DNA from: Doryteuthis pealeii
Lineage: Eukaryota > Mollusca > Cephalopoda > Myopsida > Loliginidae
Direction: 5' to 3'
DNA length: 64,000 bases
Assembly: GCA_023376005.1 (NCBI GenBank)
Contig: CM042157.1
Location: 19,833,261 to 19,897,260, forward strand
The translations under genes were made by a program, and so were the position numbers. Below the pieces are notes generated by a model that was given only the letters and a program-made list of their open reading frames with translations, did no database searches and was not told the DNA's origin. The first letter of the stretch is position 1. The number at the start of each line of letters is the position of its first letter. This document shows, piece by piece, positions 56,160 to 64,000 of the stretch.

Positions 56160-56580
56160 AGTAGAGAATAACTGACGTTTCCCCTAAGCTTGAAGTTTGT
56201 CGGCCCGGTGCACGTAAAGATTGATTTCCGGTGGAGTGGACGGAAGTTCTGGTCCGAAGATCCACAGATCACGAAGTCAGTGGAGCGCGTCGGAGCATGG
56301 GCGTGAAAAAGTACCGTTAATTTACTGCAGTCTGGAGATCTCCGCTCTCGTCGTAATTGTTTAGCCGTGCCGCCAGATTAAGAGTCAGACAGCCGAGAGG
56401 GCGCGATTAACCAAGTGCAACGATGGTTCCATACGTAAACAAGGTACGTGTGCAGAGCTAATCGAACGGACGCTTTCTCAACCCTCAAATTTGATTGGCT
56501 GCTTTTATTTGCTGTGTTGGTAAATTTGACAATGAGACGTGCGCGTTACATAATGTTTATTGGTGGGGAAAATAGAACCG
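56160..56580. promoter_or_regulatory. CpG-rich island (copy B)
   Basis: Counterpart of 35000-35400 and almost identical to it; ATG at 56423, donor-like GTACGT at 56444. Confidence 0.35.
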
Positions 56581-56711
56581 GTGAGCCGAGTTCAAATTTT
56601 GGCCGAGACTATTCCGGGAAAAAAAAATCTGAATTGATTTATTCTCTCTTCCCTCGTCTAGTTATGGGTTAAATTGCAGTGCAGTCAGTCCGTGCAAAAG
56701 ATAACTCTGAA

Positions 56712-56925
56712 TTAGAGTCGTGGTAAATAGACTCGTCGGCACGAGTTCAATTCCTGGACGAAGCTGTATGCATTTCACTTGGCGCTAATACCCTTGGGAA
56801 AGGTATGAATCTAATTTTCCCTCCAGCTATGGGTAAATATCAGGGCAGACTTGACTCTTTAACCATGGCTAGGTAACCAGTCTAGGAGAAGAAAAACTCT
56901 GAATTCAAACCTGTTAAACTCCACT
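56712..56925 (+). mobile_element. SINE-3 (copy B)
   Basis: Allele of 35530-35740. Confidence 0.8.
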
Positions 56926-57176
56926 TAAAAATTGACTTTGTGTCGCATCCTGCTCGTGTGGAGGGGTTGGTAAATATATATATATAAACGGAGAGAGAAA
57001 GATAGACAGACAGACAGACAGAGTAGAGTTGTAAAGATGAGATGAGGGTTCTTACTTGTTAACCGTTGCTTCTAACTCGGCCGGCCACCATGTTCTTCAG
57101 TCTTATTTCTCGGGCTGTTCATTGAATTGCTTTTTCGTGTATTTCTTCGGGTTTGGCTGGTACTTTCTTGTTTACA

Positions 57177-57796
57177 TCTTATATAAATGGAGATTATGTG
57201 TTTTCTGTCTGTAACCGAAACTATATTACTATTCAAGTCACAATTCCCTTAGTTATTAACATCAAATTCCATGATTTTATTTTTATTTAAACCTCAATCA
57301 TTAATAAAATTATTTTACATTATTAATACTGTTAACCATGTCTACATACTGACAACATGCTATTATATTTATATATACAACAAAATAGTGTTTACAGTGT
57401 GAACGGGAAGGATAATTTGCATATTAATATTAAAAAAATCGAATTGATAAATATGTGCTTAGTATTATTGATTTCTAACTATTTGGTTTATTTTGATGAA
57501 TATAAGCAAAATCTCTTCAATGAATCTTAAATGAAATCCATTAACAAGATAAAATAACTGTCATTTTATTCTTTACTTCCCTTTTAACTAAATACTTAAA
57601 TTAGAAAAAATAACAATGAAAGACGTGAGTGATGGAAGAGTAAGTTTCAGTTGTTCCTATTTTTATTATACTCCCTCTGTTTCAAATCTTTTTATCTGCA
57701 TTCTTATTTAGTTTCATTAGCCTTTTTGATTTAATACAATATTATATTACATAAAAACTTAAATACTTGCACCCGGAGGGTGCATATATTTGCTAG
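57177..57796 (+). mobile_element. Hel-A Helitron (copy B)
   Basis: Allele of 35996-36625. The 5' end reads TCTTATATAAATGGAG and there are several 1-base deletions, so its short frame is broken. Confidence 0.88.
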
Positions 57797-57891
57797 TTAA
57801 CTTAACAAACAAGACTTGTTTTCTTTTAAAGCTCTATTTCAACAACCCAGCCGATCTTCTTCCGTCTGCTCTCGTATGGTTCCACCTCGCA

Positions 57892-58219
57892 TCTATATAT
57901 ATACAAGAATTTTCTTGAATGTACGTGTCGACTTATAACTCCAAAAAGAGATATCATTCTGATTTGAAATCTCGCAGACACATTAATGTGTTTCTAACTA
58001 AGAAACACACAATATTTTTTTTTTTACTAATTAAGTGATATAATTTAATAATTAAAAAAAAATCAAACAATTTCTAGAACTCTTCACAGTAAAGAAAAAT
58101 AATGCAAGGAAAAATTGGGTAAAAAAGGAAATGAATTAGACTAATATATTTTACTTTAACTCAACAGGCTAGGTACTCTCTGTTTCACCCAGTCTCTCTC
58201 TCCTTTCTCTCTTTTCTCT

Positions 58220-58263
<44 letters not shown>

Positions 58264-58499
58264 GTTCGTCGTAAATAGAATTATGTTTTAAGATTAGGAT
58301 TACATTAAAAAAAAAATATTTTAAATGTAAACAAAAAAGCATTTCCTAAAAACCAAACCTTGTAATATACGAATTCTCGGCGATTTTTTAATTCAATAAA
58401 ATATTTTCCTTTTATTCTCTCTTACTCCTGTTTTCTCCCTTTCTCACTGGTGTTCGTAAAAAAAATTTAGTCCGGCCCTGGACCGGGTACTTTTGCTGG
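57892..58499 (+). mobile_element. Hel-B Helitron, short (copy B)
   Basis: Allele of 36721-37328; hairpin CCGGCC CTG GACCGG, CTGG end. Confidence 0.82.
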
Positions 58500-58799
58500 T
58501 CTAATCTGAAACTATCTCACGCTTTCAAGGGCTCAAGTAAAAAAAGTTATTACTCGTCAATAACTGTAGGGTAACTTTCCAATGGATCCCGTCATTCTGA
58601 CTCTAACGGACCCTGATTAAAATATTCTTACTACAGGTGCGTATATAAATCATAAGCTGCTTATGTAACGACACGTGTTGGAGCTCCTAAGGCTTGAACC
58701 TCGTTCTGTTAACTGAGATTAAGATTTGGGGGGGGGGTAGGAAGAAAGAGAAAACAGAGGACCTCTCAAAGTAGTTTTGACAAACGGGAAGAGAGACCT

Positions 58800-58930
58800 T
58801 TTAGTTTGAATTCAAAGTTTTCTCTCTCCTAAATCGGGTTTCATACCAAGGTTAAAGAGCCGAGTCGGCCCTAGTTTTTTACCCATAGCTGGAGGGAGAA
58901 TAGTCGGATTCGTAACTTTCCTAAGAAGTT
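58800..58930 (-). mobile_element. SINE-3 body fragment (copy B)
   Basis: Allele of 37615-37745. Confidence 0.7.
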
Positions 58931-59609
58931 TCTTTATCAAGTTGAAAAAATTGTATCTGCTCGATTTATATACTAGAACAGCTTGTCAGTAGTTGGTAGC
59001 AGTCATTTCTCAAGAATAGAAACGAAATTCTAGCATTAATATGTTCATCACATTGAATTAGTTCACGAAATCCAGAAGACGAGAAGGTTCTCCTTACCAT
59101 TATTTCACCATTTCCATGTTTAACCGTTGTTGTCCGCCATTTTGACAAGATTGTCTCTCTTGATCTTCAAATACAACGTACCAGAGGCAAAATCTTGACT
59201 CATTTGATCAGATTAGGCTCTCAGATCAGATTTTATCAAAATTACAATATTCTGATGCAAAATGAAATCTGACATTGAATTCGGTTTTGATAACAGAGGC
59301 TTCTTAGCACCTATTTTTGACGTAATATCATTTTCTTTGAGTTTTCTCGTGATAGTTCTTCCAGACACTTACCATTATTAGTTCTGAACTTTTCGTCTTT
59401 TTTTTAGTATTCCGACTTTTTCCTTTTCTTTCATTGTATCATTCTCTAACGTTTCGTCTGTTTTCTCTTTCTTTTGGGTCCTTTGTATACACTTTTTTTT
59501 CTTTCCTTATTTCTTTTCTTTTTCTTTTCTTTTTTTTTTCGTTTTTATTTTCTTTATGTTCCAAACTTTCTTCTATCACATGCTTTCACTTAGTCTTTTT
59601 CTTATTTCC

Positions 59610-59717
59610 TTCTCCCCTCTCCCCTCTCTCTGTCTCTGTCTCTGTCTCTATCCTCTCTTTCTCTCTCTTCTGATTCTTCTTACCTTACACACTCTCTATT
59701 TACTTTGATTATTCAGG

Positions 59718-59760
<43 letters not shown>

Positions 59761-59814
59761 TTTCTTCTGATTCTTCCTACCTTACAGACTCTCTATTTTC
59801 TTTGCTTAGTAAGG

Positions 59815-59848
<34 letters not shown>

Positions 59849-59918
59849 CTCTCTCCTATCTTTCTCTTTCTGATTCTTCCTACCTTACACCCTATCTATT
59901 TTCTTTGCTAGTCAGGAT

Positions 59919-59973
<55 letters not shown>

Positions 59974-60195
59974 CTCCTATCTTTCTCTTTGATTCTTCTT
60001 ACCTTACACCCTCTCTATTTTCTTTGCTTAGTCAGGATTCTCTCTCTCTTTCTCTCTCACTCTCCCCCCTCTCCTCTCTTTCTCTCTCTTTCTGATTCTT
60101 CTTACCTTACACCCTCTCTATTTTCTTTGCTTAGCCAGGATTCTCTCTCTCTCTGTCTGTCTGTCTGTCTGACTGTCTCTGTCTCTCTCTCTCTC
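59610..60195. repeat. CT-rich VNTR (copy B)
   Basis: Counterpart of 38400-38935 with extra 'ttaccttacaccctctctat' units. Confidence 0.92.
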
Positions 60196-60261
60196 TGAAA
60201 ACAGAACATTGCATTGGTCATCTATTTTCTGGAAAGCTTTTCGACGATAAATCCCCATTTT

Positions 60262-60648
60262 CCCCACTCCGATCAATCGGCTGGTCATGTCAAACCCTAG
60301 CACCTATATGAGTGCCCAAACCCTATTGCCCTTATGGAAAGCCCCAACCCTTTTTATCATATTCGTGCTACAAGGCGGTGGCTGAGGTTCTTCATATCCT
60401 GGGAATGACGTTAAACTCTATCTGATGGTAAGGTTTCAGTTTTTAAGGTCTGGGGAATGTGGAGTACCCCTTCATCACCATTGCTCTCAGGTCCACTCTG
60501 AACCAGAGTGGTAGTACCTGTTAGGGTCCCATCTAAAGTTAAATAGAAAAAGTGTTTATAAAAAATGAGTATCCAAAAACTTTGGCGGCATTAAATGACC
60601 CACTGAGGTTAATATGTCATAAAACAAACCAAACTAAACCAAACCTAT
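60262..60648 (+). mobile_element. SINE-1, 5'-truncated
   Basis: From 'ccactccgatcaatcggctg' to 'aaaccaaactaaaccaaacc'. It is the intact form of the fragment cut off at 39083, so beyond about 60310 the right-hand contig extends past the overlap. Confidence 0.88.
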
Positions 60649-60654
60649 TTTTCT

Positions 60655-60716
60655 CGTAGTAATAATAATAATAATGATAATAATAATGATAATAATAATG
60701 ATAATAATAATATCTC
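60655..60716. repeat. (AATAATGAT)n array
   Basis: AAT and GAT trinucleotides, ending in 'atctcgtggatt', the same junction seen at the LINE starts 29380 and 50803. Confidence 0.9.
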
Positions 60717-60779
60717 GTGGATTCTTTCAGTTAGTATATTAGGTCTGAGACCTGTCATCTGTTTCTTATAAACATTCAT

Positions 60780-61130
60780 CTTAATTCCCCAGAATATCTA
60801 TAATCTTTCCACAGATTATCTAACATTGCCTTAAAGGAGTTTAGAGATGGGGCATTCACTATTGATGATGGTAGTTTTTTTCCATGTATTCACCATTCTG
60901 TTACTAAAATAATTTTGTCTTGCATTTGCTTTACAAATTTTTTAAAGAGTTTCAATTTATGACCCCTGATATTGATATTTTGAGCAGGGTTTAGTAGTTC
61001 AAAGTTCGTTGAATAAAATCCATATGTATATTTGTAAACTTCAATCATATCCCCTCTTGTCCGTCGATAAACCAGACTTGGTAAGTCAATGTTTCTAAGT
61101 CTTTTTTCATACGAAAGGTTTTTTTAAATC
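60780..61130 (-). pseudogene. CR1-like LINE reverse-transcriptase C-terminus
   Basis: Minus strand: NLSYEKRLRNIDLPSLVYRR, TRGDMIEVYKYTYG, NIRGHKLKLFKK, then after a one-base frameshift NRMVNTWKKLPSSIVNAPSL, NSFKAMLDNLWKD and a stop. This is the thumb/C-terminal block typical of CR1/Rex-type LINE RTs (YRR.RGDMI.VYK...RVVN.WN.LP..VV.A...NSFK..LD). 5' truncated at about 61130, so dead. Confidence 0.85.
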
Positions 61131-61758
61131 TCGTGGCAATTTTTTTTTTCGATATATCGGCCAATTCACTTCTCTATGGACAAGGATGTCTGTACATTTT
61201 CATTATTTAAGATATGAAAAAATCTGTTAATATTGCATCCCATTCCTATACTCTGATTTTTTCGGAGACATTTTTAATTTAAACTGCAGGTACGTTATTA
61301 CTGTTATGCTCGAAAATAGATAAAATCGATTGAAAATTCTCCTCACTAATAGGACCTAAAGTTATTTCCGGTCTCGAGCTTACGAAAATGCGTTCATTAT
61401 ACGTTCATATCTAATTTTTTTATATAGTTTCTTCTTAGTTTTTTTTTTTGTTTTTTTTTTTGCTCACATTTCTATTATGGAGTGAATTATTGCATAACGT
61501 GTCGTTGCACCAACAACCAAAATACATTTATACCTCTATTTACGTCGTTTCGACTTATGTCATTTTCGAAGATACATCGAAATTGAAATATTAAAATACT
61601 AGAGGCGGGATTTTTAAAATTTATTCCCGCAGACCCATTATTACTGAATCGTGAGTTGAATCCTCGTGGGATGCCCCATTTAAATCCCTATGTAAAAAAA
61701 TAGACCTTGCATTGACCCAGTTACTCTGAATAGAAATGTTAATATCTATTATCTAAAA
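61131..61758. other. No recognised gene
   Basis: AT-rich. A minus-strand frame near 61290-61380 (GPISEENFQSILSIF) faintly recalls a LINE RT linker, too weak to call. Confidence 0.4.
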
Positions 61759-62374
61759 CTAGCAAATATATGCACCCTCCGGGTGCAAGTATTTAAGTTT
61801 TAATGTAATGAAATATCGTATTAAATTAGAAAGTCTAATAAGAATGCAGATAAAAAGATTTGAAACAGAGTGGGGTTATAATAGAAAAATAGAAATGAAA
61901 CTTACTCTTCCATCACTGCCGTCTTTCATTGCTGAATTTTACTTATTTAACTATTTAGTTAAATTAGGAAATAAAGAAATAAATTACACTTATTTTTTCT
62001 TGTTAATGGATTTCATTTCAGATTCATTGAAGAGATGTTTGCTTATATTCATTAAAATAAAACCAAACAATTAGAAATCAATATAATACTAAGCACTATT
62101 TAATAAAATCACATTTTAATATCAATATGCAAATTAGCCTTCCCATTCACACTGCAAACGCCTATTTTTTGTATATATAAATACAATAGCATGTTATTAG
62201 TATGTAGATATGGACAACACTATTAAAAAGGTGAAGCAATTTTATTAATAATTGAGGTTTAAATATAAATAAAATCATGAAGAATGTGATGAAAATAACT
62301 ATGTTAATTGTGACTCGATTCGTAATATAGTTTCGGTTACAGACAGAAAAAACACAATCTCCATTATAATAAGA
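61759..62374 (-). mobile_element. Hel-A Helitron, complete non-autonomous copy
   Basis: 616 bp on the minus strand. TCTTATTATAATGGAG start at 62374, perfect GCACCC GGA GGGTGC hairpin, CTAG end at 61759, A/T flanks. Outside the duplicated block, so an independent insertion. Its near-5' frame is broken. Confidence 0.9.
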
Positions 62375-62825
62375 TATTAAATGAAAAAAAAAGTCATGCT
62401 GGTATCATTTAAATTTTATTTTTAATTATCTTCCCTGATATAAATCAAATCTCTATTATTTTGTGCTCAAAAACCAAGCTCTGGTGATATTTAATGTGTA
62501 TATATATATTTACTTTGTCGTTAATTGTTTTATTTTCGAAGTTTCCCCCGGACATACATATACACACAACTGCCCTTTATATATGTATAGATTAAATGCT
62601 ATATGAAACATTGTAATATTTACTTCCTCTGTAAAAACAGCTCTTCAATCATTCATCAACCGATATGATACCGTTAATCCGGGTTGTATCGATTTTTTAC
62701 GCTTAGTTTCGTACTCGAGAATTAAATGAAAATTCAGTAGGCTAACATAAAAACAAACTTTACTCGCCTAGACTAAGCTTCATAATTTATCTAAATATAG
62801 CGATTACCTTGCTTGCCTGACACGG
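62375..62825. other. No recognised gene
   Basis: AT-rich, nothing recognised. Confidence 0.5.
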
Positions 62826-62834
62826 AGAGGAGTG

Positions 62835-63055
62835 AGCAGTGAGGAGAGTAGCCTCGACAAAAAAGAGAGCCAGAAAGAGAGAGAAAAGCCTGCAGCCCAA
62901 GAAAGCATCACAGTTTGTGTGCATTCAGTGCCACCAAAGACTGTCACTCAAGAATTAGCCCACAGAGTCAACTGCACAGTGAATATAAGATTGGTATTTT
63001 TTATTTTGGACACTACCTCATCGTCCTTAGTAGACGAAAGGATCAATAAACAGCG
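62835..63055 (+). pseudogene. LINE 3' end, heavily decayed
   Basis: Frames reading KRARKRERKA, then FVCIQCHQRLS and later GHYLIVLSRRKD echo the KRARMKERQQ...CNHCSRDCHS segment and the 'ggacactacgccatcg' trailer of the LINE at 13775-14300, with several frameshifts. Confidence 0.65.
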
Positions 63056-63301
63056 ATTACGTCAGCTAGCTACTTTTTTTTAAACTAGGCTAGTCGGATA
63101 ATTGCATCTAAATAATGGCTATTTTAACTTAAATCTTCTTTCAACTTATCTCTCCGCTTTCAGTTCTTTTAATTACTCTTCAAAACAAGCGATTTTTTTT
63201 TATTTGTTTAAATTATCCTTGGATATTTGATTAAGCGAATTTCTCAATAAATTATCAATATTTTTGAAATTATATGAGTTGAAATTTATCCTTTATTATA
63301 G
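63056..63301. other. AT-rich, nothing recognised
   Basis: No gene or repeat recognised. Confidence 0.5.
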
Positions 63302-63553
63302 GTAAATAAAGTCGTCGGGGCGGCCTAAAGTCGGTATCAGCCAGTCAGCGAGGGGAGTCTATCCCCTTTTCAATAGCACTAGACTAAGGAGATTGTTGTT
63401 GCATCTGAGGTGGAGTGCCACACCTACCGTCAGCTCCTTACTTTGCCGCACAGATACCTGTGCTACTCATACGCTGAGTTGGCGAGACCGGTATCGAACT
63501 AGGAACCTTGTTGTTTTAGCCGAACGCTTCTACAACTGAGCTAACCCGCCCTT
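63302..63553 (-). mobile_element. SINE-2 copy
   Basis: Box A 'ttagctcagttgtagaagcg' and box B 'tagttcgatacc' on the minus strand, with the family body to 'ggccgccccgacgac'. Confidence 0.9.
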
Positions 63554-63915
63554 AGTAAATAAAACAATGAATATAAAACATATAATGAGTGAAAAAAGTA
63601 AAAGAATATCAAGATATATACATACATGCTTATCTTATTAGCTTAGTAACACTAGTTAAATAATTCAAATGTATTATAAATACGTATTCTGTTATCGTTG
63701 TGTTTTTTTAAAAGAAAAACAGAATTTCAGAATATTTCACAATATATTAAAATTACAAAAACAAAATAAAAATAGATAAAATAAAACAATACAATAAAAA
63801 GGTTACAACTCGTTTTGTTTGTTGTTTCAAGGTCTGTTAGAAAATATACGAGGTATTTAAACTTATATTATGAAATGTGACATTACCGAATAACGCAAAT
63901 GATATTATCGGTATA
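63554..63915. other. AT-rich, nothing recognised
   Basis: No gene recognised. Confidence 0.5.
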
Positions 63916-64000
63916 CACACACACATATATATATATTATATATTACATATATATTACATATATATATAATACATATATATATACATATATATATATACAC
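63916..64000. repeat. (CA)n and TA/ATTACATATA repeat
   Basis: A short CA run, then TATA units with 'attacatatat' repeats to the window end. Confidence 0.9.

Larger units (their letters stand above)
39184..60310 (+). other. Copy B of the direct duplication (contig overlap)
   Basis: Colinear with 15184-39083. The first few hundred bases are rich in small indels relative to copy A, then identity becomes high. Elements inherited in both copies: Hel-A at 42914, 44323, 51168 and 57177; Hel-B at 57892; Hel-C at 46553; SINE-1 at 48419; LINE remnants; and the minisatellites. Confidence 0.93.

Noticed and set aside
15184..60310. A genuine recent segmental duplication
   Set aside because: Not excluded, but the exact gap placement, contig-end noise and allele-like insertions fit unmerged overlapping contigs better.

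Overview
The window looks like non-coding DNA from a large, repeat-rich animal genome, most likely a mollusc and plausibly a cephalopod. The evidence is degraded non-LTR retrotransposon proteins of a lophotrochozoan type, tRNA-derived SINEs, Helitrons, very long TA/CA/CT/TTTC microsatellites, low GC, and no compact gene. The species cannot be fixed from the sequence. I found no complete host protein-coding gene. Almost all long open frames are simple repeats read as protein. The real coding traces are broken pieces of LINEs and one Penelope-like element. One CpG-rich stretch (about 35000-35400, second copy about 56160-56580) is the only part that resembles a host promoter or first exon.

The dominant feature is a 100-base run of N (39084-39183) with the same ~21-24 kb sequence on both sides in direct order. 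Copy A is about 15184-39083 and copy B about 39184-60310. Copy A runs into the gap from the left, copy B starts at the gap, and both are noisiest next to it. The simplest reading is two contigs whose ends overlap but were scaffolded end to end, carrying two haplotypes. The copies differ by clean transposon presence/absence with intact empty sites. A alone carries a 2.4 kb Helitron, a solo LTR and a LINE fragment. B alone carries a 513 bp TIR element and a ~200 bp palindromic-family element. B lacks 1.64 kb of A, and minisatellite lengths differ.

Layout. 1-5460: polypyrimidine tract, SINEs and a telomere-cored palindrome. 5460-7750: SINE in a tandem repeat, Penelope-like remnant and two adjacent palindromes. 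8000-12200: SINEs, palindromes between TA arrays, and a 5-unit minisatellite. 12700-15180: SINEs and a LINE C-terminal pseudogene. 15184-39083: copy A. 39184-60310: copy B. 60262-64000: unique sequence with SINE, CR1-like LINE remnant, Helitron, LINE tail and SINE.

Three non-autonomous Helitron families are definable from termini (5' TC, 3' CTRR after a hairpin, A/T target); I call them Hel-A, Hel-B and Hel-C. A second theme is palindromic elements beside TA arrays, several with a hammerhead-like core (CTGANGA, stem II, GAAA) near the apex. Two of these cores fold well on paper. Hammerhead motifs are known from Penelope-like elements and retrozymes, and a Penelope-like coding remnant lies in the window. 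A third theme is CCCTAA-like repeats in the loops of unrelated inverted repeats.
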